From assembly GCF_029382255.1 (NCBI RefSeq), contig NZ_JARLLG010000014.1, positions 1 to 64,000 on the forward strand: a stretch of DNA of 64,000 nt, given 5' to 3'. Positions 26,490 to 35,198 of the stretch are shown one piece after another. The number at the start of each line of letters is the position of its first letter. Positions within the stretch are counted from its first letter, which is position 1. The notes below the pieces were generated by a model. That model searched no databases. It was not told the DNA's origin and saw nothing but the letters and a program-made list of their open reading frames with translations. Position numbers and translations under genes: made by a program. Source of the stretch: Isoptericola croceus. GTDB taxonomy: Bacteria > Actinomycetota > Actinomycetes > Actinomycetales > Cellulomonadaceae.

Positions 26490-27785
26490 TAGCGGCCAAA
26501 AGGTGTGGATGGCTCGGGCGTGTCGTCGGGTCATCAGTGTGCTCGTCCGGCCCAGCCTGTTCGGGCCCAGAGTCCTTCGTCGGCGGTCGCGGTGGTGCCG
26601 TAGTCGCCCGGCGTCGGGTCGTTGTCGGTGATGACGACGGCGGTGGGTGCGGGCTTGCAGTGCTCGGGCCGGACCAGTGACGACGGCGGTGCCGGCTTGG
26701 TCGAGCGCAGGTAGCAGTACCACTCGATCGCGCGGCGCTGGTGGTCGGACGTCATGCCCCGATGGCGGCGCAGGAGATCCTTGATCCCGGCGTTGCGACC
26801 GCCCTCGATCCAGTTCGTTGTGGAGTTGATCCCGAGTCCGTCGAGGTCATCGCGCAGGTAGGTGAACAGCACCTGCTGGCGGGTGAGGCGTTCGAGCAGC
26901 CGGTAGGCGCGCCGGAGCCGGTCGTGGGCCCACCACCAGGTCGCGTTCGATCTGGCCCAGGCAGGTCGCAGCCGGGTGTCGCGCAGGTAGGACTTGGTGT
27001 TGATGAGTTCGCCGTAGACCTGGTGCCACTCGTGCAGGCGCACCTCCCACGCGGCCGCCTGCTCTCGGGTCCTGATCCTGGTCAGGGCCAAGGAGATGGC
27101 CCGCAATGCGCGGCCTGCGTCGGTGCGAGGGCGGGTGGTCACCTCGCGGCGCACGTTGCGTTGTACGTGCACCAGGCAGCGTTGCACGAGGGTGTGCGGC
27201 CAGCAGACCTTGATGGCGGAGGCGAGGCCGGATCCGCCATCTGTCACGACGACCCGAGGTGGCGGGATGCGTTCCAGCAGGGCGACCCACGCGGCGGTCT
27301 TCTCGGTATCGCACCACTGCCAGGCGATGACGGTGCCGGTGGTCGCGTTGATCGCGAGCAGCAGGCACCAACCGCCGGACAGGTAGGTGCCGTCGACCTG
27401 GACCTCGTCGTAGATCTCCCCGGTGACGCCGATGACCGGGTCGACGTTCCAGCACCATGCATGAGTGCGCCGGAAGGTGCGCGCCGAGGAGCCGTACTGG
27501 GCCTGAGCTGAGGAGCCCATGAGCCACGCGATGAAGACGTCGAGCTGCGCTGCCCGGGTCACGTCCGGGCGCCGTCGCACGCTCGAGGAACCGCATTTGC
27601 GGCAGATCCACCGCTGCGTCCCAGCCGCTGTCTTCCCGTTCTTGACCAGCCTTGATGCGCATACACCGCACCGCGTCGTATTGCCAGCACCCGTCACGCC
27701 TAAGGGTCCCGGAGCATGACCACACCCTGCGAGCCGCTAGATCACGCGCCTGCCCAGCGATCTCATCCACACGTTCTGGCCGCTA
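26490..27785 (-). mobile_element. IS1249-like insertion sequence
   Basis: Element with terminal inverted repeats TAGCGGCCAAAAGGTGTGG (left) and TAGCGGCCAGAACGTGTGG (right, read inward), two mismatches. Similarity may extend a few bases outward (GTGGG on both sides). One transposase gene fills it. No clear target duplication is seen. Confidence 0.85.
26534..27697 (-). CDS. IS1249-family transposase
   Basis: 387 residues, full length and intact. N-terminal zinc ribbon (CGVC...ICRKC) with KNGKTAAGTQRW typical of the IS1249 group; DDE-type core with D of VDGTYL, D of VVTDGGSG, and E of TNWIEGG. The VQRCLVHVQRNV block is the family's C/H motif. Both inverted repeats are close, so the element may be functional. 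It is the first gene inside the island's left end, where an integrase would usually sit. Confidence 0.9.
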   Translation of the reverse strand: MTGAGNTTRCGVCASRLVKNGKTAAGTQRWICRKCGSSSVRRRPDVTRAAQLDVFIAWLMGSSAQAQYGSSARTFRRTHAWCWNVDPVIGVTGEIYDEVQVDGTYLSGGWCLLLAINATTGTVIAWQWCDTEKTAAWVALLERIPPPRVVVTDGGSGLASAIKVCWPHTLVQRCLVHVQRNVRREVTTRPRTDAGRALRAISLALTRIRTREQAAAWEVRLHEWHQVYGELINTKSYLRDTRLRPAWARSNATWWWAHDRLRRAYRLLERLTRQQVLFTYLRDDLDGLGINSTTNWIEGGRNAGIKDLLRRHRGMTSDHQRRAIEWYCYLRSTKPAPPSSLVRPEHCKPAPTAVVITDNDPTPGDYGTTATADEGLWARTGWAGRAH

Positions 27786-27824
27786 ACCCACTGGTGTGGA
27801 CAGGAGGGGGCCTGTCTGATTAAC
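27786..27824. other. spacer between two insertion sequences
   Basis: 39 bp holding a GACAGG...CCTGTC inverted repeat and no gene. Confidence 0.5.
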
Positions 27825-29460
27825 GGCTCTGTCGCACTTTCGGTGGTCGGTTCGTCTCCTATGAGGGGTATGGGATGATCGGGCGCCGTGCTGGATGTGA
27901 AGGTGCTGGTCAGGACGGTGTTCGCGGGGTTGTCGGCGCTGGTGATCGAGGGCGTCGAGGACGCGGGTGAGGCGGTCGTGGTCGCCGCCCGCACGAGGGA
28001 TAGCACGGCATCCTGCCCCGCTTGCGGGACGCCGAGTGGGCGGGTGCACGCGTATCACGAGCGGGTGGTGGCCGATGTTCCGGTCGATGGTCGTCCGGTG
28101 CGCGTCGGGGTGCGGGTGCGTCGTCGGCGCTGCGAGGTGTCCGGGTGCGAGCAGCGCACGTTTCGCGAGCAGGTCCCGGGCCTGTTGGAGCGGTATCAGC
28201 GGCGCACGACCCGGTTGACGGCTCAGTTCGGGGGTGTGGTGCGTGAGCTCGCCGGCCGCGCCGGCGTGCGCGCGCTGAATGCCGTCGGGGTCTGCTCCTC
28301 GAAGGACACCGCGCTGCGCACGCTGCGCCACCTGCCGCTGGCGGTCGTGGCGGTGCCTCGGGTGCTGGGGATCGACGACTTCGCCCTGCGGCGCAGCCGC
28401 GAGTACGCGACCGTGCTGATCGACGCGACCACCGGGCGGCGGGTCGACATGCTGCCCGGCCGGGGCGCGAAGATCGTCACCGCCTGGTTGCGCGATCATC
28501 CGGGCGTCGAGATCGTGTGCCGTGACGGCTCGACCGCCTACGCCCAAGCCGTCCGTGACGCGCTGCCCGGTGCCGTGCAGGTCGCTGACCGGTGGCACCT
28601 GTGGCACGGTCTGGCCGACGCGGTCGGCAAGGAGGTCGCTGCACACAGTGCCTGCTGGGCCGCGACGGCCGGACCGGGATGCGTACCGGCCGGCTCGCCG
28701 AGACCACCCGGCAACGCTGGCACCAGGTGCACGAGCTGCTTGACGCCGGTGTCGGGCTGCTGGACTGCTCGCGCCGCCTCGGCCTGGCGCTGAACACCGT
28801 CAAACGCTACGCCCGCGCGGCCGAGCCCGAACGCATCGCACGTGTCCCGAAGTACCGGCCCACCCTGGTCGACCCCTACCGTGACCACCTGCGCCAGCGC
28901 CGCCAGGAAGAACCCAGCATCCCGGTGAGCAGGCTGCTCGCCGAGATCCGCGACCTCGGCTATACCGGCAGCCAGAACCTGCTCTACCGCTATCTCAACC
29001 AGGGTCGCCACCTGGACGACCAGCCCCACCTGTCATCCCGTCGCGCTGCCCGGCTACTGCTGACCAGGCCCGACCGGATCACAGATTCCCAGGCCGCGAC
29101 CCTCGCCGCACTCACCAGCGCCTGCCCCGAGATGACCGTCCTGGCCGGGCTCGTGCGCGACTTCGCCGCCCTACTCACACCCGACGAGGCGAACGCGCCC
29201 GCACTGGATGCCTGGACCGCGCGAGCCCAGGCAGCCGACCTGCCACACCTGCATTCCTACACCCGCGGCCTGGACCAGGACCGCGACGCCGTCGACGCCG
29301 CCCTGACCCTGCCGCACCACAACGGACGCACCGAGGGCGTCAACACGCGCACCAAGATGATCAAACGCCAAATGTACGGCCGCGCTGGCTTCGACCTCCT
29401 ACGCCACCGCATCCTGCTCGCCTGACTGTGCCGCCCGACCACCGAAAGTGCCACAGAGCC
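27825..29460 (+). mobile_element. ISL3-family insertion sequence
   Basis: Inverted repeats at 27825-27850 and 29435-29460: GGCTCTGTCGCACTTTCGG against GGCTCTGTGGCACTTTCGG and then GTGGTCGG, one mismatch in 26. Similarity continues outside (GATTAAC versus GATGAAC). No exact 8-bp target duplication is found. The transposase frame is broken. Confidence 0.85.
27888..29425 (+). pseudogene. ISL3-family transposase, frameshifted
   Basis: The first part (27888 to ~28660) has the CPACG zinc finger, the first catalytic D in GIDDFALRR, the second in CRDGSTAY, and the WHLWHGLADAV helix. The second part, in the -1 frame (from ~28655 to 29425), has an HTH (RRLGLALNTVKRYARA) and the last catalytic Glu in GRTEGVNTRTK. 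The switch falls around CAGTGCCTGCTGG (28648-28660), where no slippery heptamer is seen, so a one-base loss is more likely than programmed shifting. Joined, the two parts make ~510 residues, slightly longer than normal for ISL3. Probably inactive. Confidence 0.8.
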
Positions 29461-29666
29461 GTTCATCGGACACTCCCCCTTCGGAAGGCCAGGAGTGAGA
29501 CCTGGTGTCATGCGTGGCTCTCGGGCTGACGAGATCAGGGCGTGGACCTGGTCACCGCTGGTCAACCTTCGGGTCGCGCCATATGCGCCACGGGTGAGCG
29601 GGAAGCCGAAGCCGGGTGGAGACGTCGTCCCCGACGGATGCCACCGTCAGTGTCAGTGGTAGACCG
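29461..29666. other. intergenic DNA before the three-gene cassette
   Basis: No gene recognised. Contains a small inverted repeat near 29490 (CCAGGAGTGAGACCTGG). Confidence 0.4.
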
Positions 29667-29679
29667 TACGCTTCCCAAC
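29667..29679 (+). promoter_or_regulatory. -10 box of three-gene cassette
   Basis: TACGCT, 7 nt, ATG: leaderless geometry. This would be the single promoter for the three genes to 32867. Confidence 0.5.
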
Positions 29680-30657
29680 ATGACGGACTGGGCGGCACTG
29701 ATACGGGACGACCCAGACAAGGCCGCACGGGAGTTGCATCGGAGGGCTGAGCGAGGGCGCGCCGTCGCTGCAGCCCGCCCGGGCTTCGCCGAGGTGGGCG
29801 ACGCTCTGACCAAATTACACACCGCGCTCGTGGCCTCTATATGGGCCGGCGAGCTTCCGCCTGTAGAGGGCTCGGTGTTGGTGCCGCGACGCGGAGCACG
29901 CGGTGATGGCTCGGACCGAACGTGCATCAATGTCAACGGCGAGAACCGCCTGGTCCTCGAGGTGGCGGACGGGTACGCCACGGCGGTTCGCGACCATGTT
30001 CTCGGCCTTGGTCGGATGGCCCAAGCGAGTGGCCCCTCGCGTTCCCTGCTCGCCCTGGCCCGAGTGCTGCTCGACGCATCGGTACATCTCGATTTCCTGC
30101 TCAATGACTCGATCGACGAGCGAGAGCGCTGTCTCCGCGCGGCAAATATCCGATTGGAGACACTGCGACAGGAGATTGCTGACGCCCGTGATGACGCCGA
30201 GGAGCGCAAGGACGCAGAAGCCGAGCGCGATTTGCTCATCGCGGCAGCACTCAAAGACGGGTTCGATCGCGACACTATGACCGACAAGAAGACCGGGAAG
30301 CAGAAGGAGACCTGGTTTCTGCATCCGCGTCGTCGGCTCGATGACGTCCTTCGCGACGCCATCGGTGGCGGGCACCAGGACTCATGGAGGGTTTTGTCGT
30401 CAGCGGTCCATGCGCAAGAGCGGCCTGTGCTGCGTTTCGCCCTCGGCCTTGGACGGGTCTCGGCCGGTCCTCACGCGAACTCCATGGTCATCGCTCACCT
30501 GATGATTCCGATCATCCTCGCGACTGAAGCAATCCGCGTAGTCGAGAACTATTACGGACCTGCCGGGCCACCGGTCGATCAACGCATCGTGAACCGGGTA
30601 TTAACGATCGGATCTTTCGCAGCAGGCATGCGCGACGACGAAATCCGACAACAGTAG
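29680..30657 (+). CDS. cassette gene A: helical HEPN-like protein (325 aa)
   Basis: Not assigned to a named family. 325 residues from ATG 29680; longer in-frame starts exist upstream but lie before the -10 box. Mostly helical and soluble: a central SGPSRSLLALARVLLDASVHLDFLLND helix pair, a charged coiled coil (ETLRQEIADARDDAEERKD, ~165-200), and a C-terminal segment with SWRVLSSAVHAQERP (~240), which fits the R-x4-6-H pattern of HEPN domains as R-x6-H. Lys-rich middle (TDKKTGKQKE). The base composition is lower in G+C than its neighbours outside the island. It precedes gene B by 36 nt and shares its strand. HEPN domains are common RNases or adaptors in defence and toxin-antitoxin loci, so a role in phage defence is possible. 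Confidence 0.7.
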   Translation: MTDWAALIRDDPDKAARELHRRAERGRAVAAARPGFAEVGDALTKLHTALVASIWAGELPPVEGSVLVPRRGARGDGSDRTCINVNGENRLVLEVADGYATAVRDHVLGLGRMAQASGPSRSLLALARVLLDASVHLDFLLNDSIDERERCLRAANIRLETLRQEIADARDDAEERKDAEAERDLLIAAALKDGFDRDTMTDKKTGKQKETWFLHPRRRLDDVLRDAIGGGHQDSWRVLSSAVHAQERPVLRFALGLGRVSAGPHANSMVIAHLMIPIILATEAIRVVENYYGPAGPPVDQRIVNRVLTIGSFAAGMRDDEIRQQ

Positions 30658-30693
30658 CGCGCCAACCAGGTCCACGATTCTAGGAGACGCTCC

Positions 30694-31353
30694 TTGATCC
30701 TGCTCAGCTTCCACCACCAAGAATACTCAGCACTGATCATGACCGACACCCTCGCCACGACACGCGGGGGTGAACCCCTCATCTTCCAATCCAAGGCATG
30801 GGCCGTTCCACACATCAACATGGCGATCGCAAACACGGGCGTGGGCAATTTCGGTGGCCGGTGGAATGAGTACCTCCGTAGTTCCCTGCTCGCCACAGAC
30901 ATCGAAATGGTGAAGGAGTTCGCACCCGAGGCGCTGCGCCTGACCTGGTCACAAGTCATTTCTGAGTACGAGATCGACGAGGTTCCGACAACGACGATGT
31001 ACCACTTCGGCTACCCCACGGACTCCGATCGACTCGTTCGCTACGTGTATCGCTCGGCCGAGGACTTCGAGTCAGAGCGACACGAGGAACCAGGCTTCGC
31101 GATCAACCCTTGGCCTGAAGGAGACTTCGAGGTGCCTGTCGACGACGACAGTTGGGTGGCGCTCGCCCAACGTGTCCGGGCCGAACAGAACGTGCGTCCA
31201 GCGGAGGACCGGATCTACATCGGCGGCGAGCTTTATCTGCTGATTCTCGGGAACTGGCAGAGCCAGACCATTCGACTGCACCGGTTCGACGACTACGAGC
31301 AGGCCTGGCTGGACATGAACGATCGATCCCAACGTGAACCAGGTGCCGCGTGA
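30694..31353 (+). CDS. cassette gene B: proteasome/Ntn-hydrolase-like fold, nucleophile absent
   Basis: 219 residues from TTG 30694, chosen because AGGAG lies 8 nt upstream. The first ~60 residues look like a proteasome beta-type (Ntn) sheet: MILLSFHHQEY, SALIMTDTLATTRGGEP, FQSKAWAVPHINMAIANTGVG. Counting from residue 2, D18 and K34 stand where Asp17 and Lys33 of beta subunits stand relative to Thr1, but residue 2 is Ile and not Thr, Ser or Cys. It would therefore be an inactive or structural relative (compare bacterial Anbu). The second half is acidic with Trp/Tyr-rich strands. No family can be named from inspection, and the fold call is inference. The stop overlaps gene C. Confidence 0.6.
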   Translation: MILLSFHHQEYSALIMTDTLATTRGGEPLIFQSKAWAVPHINMAIANTGVGNFGGRWNEYLRSSLLATDIEMVKEFAPEALRLTWSQVISEYEIDEVPTTTMYHFGYPTDSDRLVRYVYRSAEDFESERHEEPGFAINPWPEGDFEVPVDDDSWVALAQRVRAEQNVRPAEDRIYIGGELYLLILGNWQSQTIRLHRFDDYEQAWLDMNDRSQREPGAA

Positions 31354-32867
31354 TGAAGTTAGCCGAGGCGAACCGACTGATCCGCGATGGGTTTAGGGAA
31401 GCAACGCCTGCGGCGCTTCAGTCATCTGCCGTGTTTGCATCCGTTGGCGATAAGGAGATTCTTGACGCCTTCCTCGCACTCGAACGCGCCGGTAACCAGT
31501 CCTTCGTCGGTGCGGGAGATCCGACAGAACTTTTTCTTTGGGAAGCGTTCGGGCGGTTCGGTCAAGCGATCTATCCGGGAGTCCACTCTGCCGGAGCGGA
31601 GGCAGCTCCTCGCATCCTCGAAGCTTTCAAACTCGCGGATGGGGCGGGCAGCGCTCGCTCGGCACGCTTAGGAGCCAGTATCATGAAACGCCGTGTGGCA
31701 ATTGAGTTCGGCTACAAGCCCGTCGTTGGTTGGCCGGTGACTGAATCTGCCGCGCTCCTCGCCGAGATGTCCGAGATCGAATCGGCACTGCCCGCACCCC
31801 CGAGCGGTGATTCGGCACTGCAAGAGCTTGAGAATGCCCGGCAAATGATGCCGGGCGCCAATGACGAACTCCGATCGACTTTGCGGTTCTCGCTCCCACA
31901 TCCGCTTACGCGGAGAGAAACATCGGTAGCCGTCGAGTACGAAGGGCTTATTGCGAGGGTCACAATTAAGCCATCTCCGTCGCCGACTGGCGGGGTTCAG
32001 TTTGAGGGCGCACAACCCGCGGATATTGAAGATAGTAGTCCAGGGGCCTGGAGCGTCGGCGCTTCCGAGATCGTTGTGGTTGCCTCCGGGCTAATTGACT
32101 GGACTGCTTCCGTGCCCAAGTACGAGATTGGGGATCTTCCAGGTGACGAGTCGCCAGCCTTGGGCAAGTTGTCGGCGGACCTGGTGCGAGCAGTGCTCGT
32201 CTCACTTGCCACGAAGAGCCCCGACGAACTATCGGGACAGTGGCTCCCGTTGCCTGCGGACGTTAAGCAGATACATTTCATGGTCGGCACGGTTGATGCG
32301 CCTAGCGCATATCACATGACCTTCATGCCAATGAATAGTACAAGAATCACTGTTCTTGACGCGGATTCGATCGAAGTCGACCTCGGTTCATTGACAGCAC
32401 CTCGGCCGTGGGAAGCTGCTCGGGCATATGCTCTAGGTGCGTTGAGAGCAGGGAGGAGCTTCGACGCGGTTGCTTGGGCGAATGTCGCTATCGAGGCGCT
32501 TATCGACGAGAAATTGTACGAACTGACCGAGATGTCGGCGGCCGACGGTGCGGCTGTACTTACTGGCTCCAGTATCTACAGTGAGGCGGAGGATATTCTC
32601 GCGAAGCAGTTTCCAGAGATGGCCCACAAGGTCGACTGGCCGGCCGTTGAAAAGGCACCTTCTCGATACCGGCAGATCAAGGCCATTGCGAGGGTGCTGC
32701 CAATCCAAGGAAATGCAAATGATCTAAAGACGGCGTACAGGAATGTTTCCGATAAGAGAAATGATGTCATGCATGGTCGTGCAGTCGACACTATTGCTGT
32801 GGATGTAGCGGAAACCGCCATCGATAACCTGCAGGCTTTCATTGGAATGTTTGGAACAGGGGACTAG
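31353..32867 (+). CDS. cassette gene C: large protein with C-terminal HEPN-type motif (504 aa)
   Basis: 504 residues from ATG 31353 (TGATG overlap with gene B; AGGTG 7 nt before; GTG 31350 also possible). The N-terminal ~150 residues are helical, the middle (~190-330) is beta-rich, and the last ~150 residues are helical with a run SRYRQIKAIARVLP... ending in KRNDVMHGRAV (~468). RNDVMH is an exact R-x4-H HEPN signature with the usual N after R and G after H. It may be an RNase or a sensor-effector. G+C is clearly lower than in the flanking chromosome (many AT-ending codons near the 3' end), a sign of transfer. No named family recognised. Confidence 0.7.
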   Translation: MKLAEANRLIRDGFREATPAALQSSAVFASVGDKEILDAFLALERAGNQSFVGAGDPTELFLWEAFGRFGQAIYPGVHSAGAEAAPRILEAFKLADGAGSARSARLGASIMKRRVAIEFGYKPVVGWPVTESAALLAEMSEIESALPAPPSGDSALQELENARQMMPGANDELRSTLRFSLPHPLTRRETSVAVEYEGLIARVTIKPSPSPTGGVQFEGAQPADIEDSSPGAWSVGASEIVVVASGLIDWTASVPKYEIGDLPGDESPALGKLSADLVRAVLVSLATKSPDELSGQWLPLPADVKQIHFMVGTVDAPSAYHMTFMPMNSTRITVLDADSIEVDLGSLTAPRPWEAARAYALGALRAGRSFDAVAWANVAIEALIDEKLYELTEMSAADGAAVLTGSSIYSEAEDILAKQFPEMAHKVDWPAVEKAPSRYRQIKAIARVLPIQGNANDLKTAYRNVSDKRNDVMHGRAVDTIAVDVAETAIDNLQAFIGMFGTGD

Positions 32868-33032
32868 CGCTCACGATCGGACGACCTCATTATCGATAAC
32901 AACGAAGTCTACCCACGCCTGGCGGATCGACTGCCGGACTGGCATCCGTCGAAGGCCGGTCAAGGCCTGACTGCCCGGCCTAGAGTTCCGCTCGTTTCGG
33001 ATACCAGCCGGCCGAGGCGGAACCGGAAGCCT
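32868..33032. other. convergent intergenic gap
   Basis: 165 bp between two convergent genes. It holds a CCGGCC-rich stretch that could form weak hairpins; no gene seen. Confidence 0.4.
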
Positions 33033-33773
33033 CTATCCGGCCGGGGCTGGAGGCGCTGGACGGGAACGGACAGGCACTTGATCCTCTGGCGGAACCGACT
33101 CGTTGGGAGCGTGCCTCAGATGGACAGTGTCGTTCAGATTTGGTACCGCTCGTAGGCGTCCGTCGCCGAGGTCGGTGACTCCTGCCGACTGCAACTCGTG
33201 CTGGACTGCTCCGAAAGTGAGTCGGTCACCACCGATCGTGACCGTCAGAGGCCTGATGACTTCGAGCTGGTAGTGACCATCCAATGCGCCAACGCCAGAG
33301 ATCTCCATTTGGGACCATGTGCCTACGATCGTCTGCCCGCTGAGTAGTTTCGCGGCATGGATCACCGACTCTGCGTCGTCACCGGCTTCGGCCTTCAGAT
33401 CAGGGATCTTAATCGGCTTAAATGTATGCGCCTGAAGAGTCGCGAGAGCGCTTATGTATCGAGTGGTGAACGGAGCGATGAGTGGCTCACCGGCCAGGCC
33501 ATCCTGGAGGTCCTCGAAGGAGCCGTACTTACCAGCGACCTGGATGCGGTTGGGGTGCGCAAGTGCACCACCGAACTCAACGGTAGGCGCGACATCCGCA
33601 GCATCGTGGCCCGACGGATCGCTCAGCGAAAAATTGACTGTGCCCGAACCGCTGGCAGCGTCGAACTGGCCCTCGATGGTCAGAACACCCGTCGGTTCAT
33701 GCCCCTGGAACCAGACTCCTGTGCCTTCGAGTCCGAGCGTTGACGTCAGGGTGAAGCGCACCTCGGCGAGGAC
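33033..33773 (-). pseudogene. 5'-truncated gene of unknown function, cut by IS3 element
   Basis: The frame is open from the IS edge (33773) to 33033, about 246 codons, and no credible ribosome site precedes the first in-frame GTG (33761). The residues around the break (V-L-A-E-V-R-F-T-L-T) look like the inside of a beta-strand rather than a start. The product is beta-rich with GVWFQGHEPTGVLTIEGQFD and a Pro-rich tail (VPVRSRPAPPAPAG). No family recognised. The missing N-terminal part is not found on the other side of the IS, so it was probably deleted. Confidence 0.55.
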
Positions 33774-33812
33774 TGGTGTGCCCCGGCTTCCGTGGAGTCA
33801 GATTGCTGGAAT

Positions 33813-34659
33813 CTAGGCCACGGTGATCGTTGCTGTGCTCTCGAACTCTACGGGTGTAAGCCAGCCGAGGGCGGAGTGCCGGCGCTGGCGGTTGTGGACG
33901 ATCTCGAGGTACTCGAAGATCACGTTGGCGAGCTCCAGGCGTGTACGCCAGCGGCGTCGGTCCAGGAGCTCGACCTGCATGCGGGACCAGAAGCTCTCGA
34001 TGACGGCGTTGTCGTAGCAGTCGCCGATCGATCCCATCGACGGCACCAGGCCCGACTCCTTGGCCCGGGTGGTGAAGGCCCAGGATCCGAACTGGACTCC
34101 GTGATCGGAGTGAATGATCGTCCCGGCCGGTGGCCGGCGGTTCTCGATGGCCATCCCGAGCGCGTTGGTGACCAGGGCAGCGGTCGGCGAGGAGTCGATC
34201 GACCACCCGACCACTCGCCGCGAGCAGACGTCGAGCACGACGGTGCAGTACACCTTGCCTTCCCGGGTGGGATGCACGGCGGGAGTCGGTGACCCACAAC
34301 TCGTCGACTCTCTCGCGGGCGAACTGCCGATCCACCAGGTCGGTGGAGACCAGGTCCGGGCGGGCGCGACGCCACTTCGGGCGCCCGCCCACGCCCTTGA
34401 GGCCGGCACGGGCCATAAGCATCTCCACAGTGCCGCGCCAGACCTGGACCCCGTGGCCCTTGGTCAGCTCGGCATAAACCCGCCGGGCGCCGTAGACGCC
34501 CCGCGACGCGGTGTGGATGGTGCGGATGGTCTCGGTCAGCAGGGCGTGCCGCACGTGACGGGCCGACGGTGCCCGCACCCGCGAGGCGTAGTAGCCCGAC
34601 TCCGAACACCCCAGCACCCGCGCCGCGGGCTGGACCGGCAGGCCTTCGTCGGCCATCAC
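33813..34659 (-). pseudogene. IS3-family orfB (DDE integrase), frameshifted
   Basis: The N-terminal part has the HTH_21 segment (ASRGVYGARRVYAEL) and reaches DELWVTD, where the first catalytic Asp lies (~34285). The frame then shifts by one base; the rest (VHPTREGKVYCTVVLDVCSRR, second Asp in IHSDHGVQF, Glu in VIESFWSRMQVELL) is in another frame to the stop at 33813. All DDE residues survive but cannot be made in one chain without an extra frameshift. The element is probably dead unless helped in trans. Confidence 0.8.
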
Positions 34660-34961
34660 CGCGATCGCTTCGAACCGCCTTTTGGGGGCACCACCTTCCC
34701 CAGCAGCGCGCTCGCGCGCCGATGGATCGCCAGCTCGGTCTCCAGCTCGGCGATCCGCTTCCTGGCCGCGGTCAACTCGGCCTTCTCCCCACTGGTCAGG
34801 CCCGGGTCAAGGCCCTTGTCGATGCGGTCCTGGCGCCGCCAGGAGTAGATCGTCTGATCGCTGATCTCAAGATCGCGCGCCACGTCCGCGACCTTCCGGC
34901 CCGACTCGAGCAGGTCCAACACCTTGCGCCGGAACTCCGGCGGATACCCACGACGTCCCAC
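34656..34961 (-). CDS. IS3-family orfA (HTH)
   Basis: 101 residues, HTH_8-type: YPPEFRRKVLDLLESG, SDQTIYSWRRQD, then a leucine-zipper-like coil (KRIAELETELAIHRR). It overlaps orfB, which is in the -1 frame. A slippery CCCAAAA near its end would yield an OrfAB fusion, the normal IS3 route. Confidence 0.87.
   Translation of the reverse strand: MGRRGYPPEFRRKVLDLLESGRKVADVARDLEISDQTIYSWRRQDRIDKGLDPGLTSGEKAELTAARKRIAELETELAIHRRASALLGKVVPPKGGSKRSR
34680..34686 (-). promoter_or_regulatory. -1 programmed frameshift site in IS3 orfA
   Basis: Heptamer C CCA AAA in the orfA frame. Slipping back one base reads on as ...KRRFEAIAVMADEGLPV, the usual orfB entry. Confidence 0.6.
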
Positions 34962-35057
34962 GAGGCCCCTCCTACAAGGTCAGGTGGCACAAGAATCCAG
35001 TAATCCGCCTCCACGGAACGCGGGACACACCAGAGCCTCCATCAAACCCAGGGCGAT

Positions 35058-35198
35058 TCAGATCCTCTCGATCGAATCGAGCTTGATCCGCAGCGTCTTG
35101 CGCACGCGCCGTACGGCTTCGAGGTGCCCGTCGGCGATGTACCGGCGCACGGTCTTCGTCGAGACCGCGAGCATGTCGGCCGCGTCGGTCAGCGACAC
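35058..35198 (-). CDS. excisionase-like HTH protein, short or truncated
   Basis: The core MSLTDAADMLAVSTKTVRRYI and IADGHLEAVRRVRKTLRIKL is the excisionase/MerR-type helix-turn-helix. GTG at 35198 gives 46 residues. The same frame continues upstream through KTKAATITRKL without another standard start before a stop, so the N-terminus may be shortened or use a rare start. It is the only integrase-related gene left in the island and supports an integrative origin. Confidence 0.6.
   Translation of the reverse strand: MSLTDAADMLAVSTKTVRRYIADGHLEAVRRVRKTLRIKLDSIERI

Larger units (their letters stand above)
33774..35032 (-). mobile_element. IS3-family insertion sequence
   Basis: Ends with imperfect inverted repeats, read inward: TGGTGTGCCCCGGCTTCCGT and TGGTGTGTCCCGCGTTCCGT, continuing TGGAG...GATT on both sides. 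Carries orfA and a frameshifted orfB in the usual overlapping layout. No convincing 3-4 bp target duplication. Confidence 0.85.

Noticed and set aside
28592-28660. Independent ATG start for the second ISL3 frame
   Set aside because: The residues there are not conserved; the frame is the continuation of the transposase after a frameshift.
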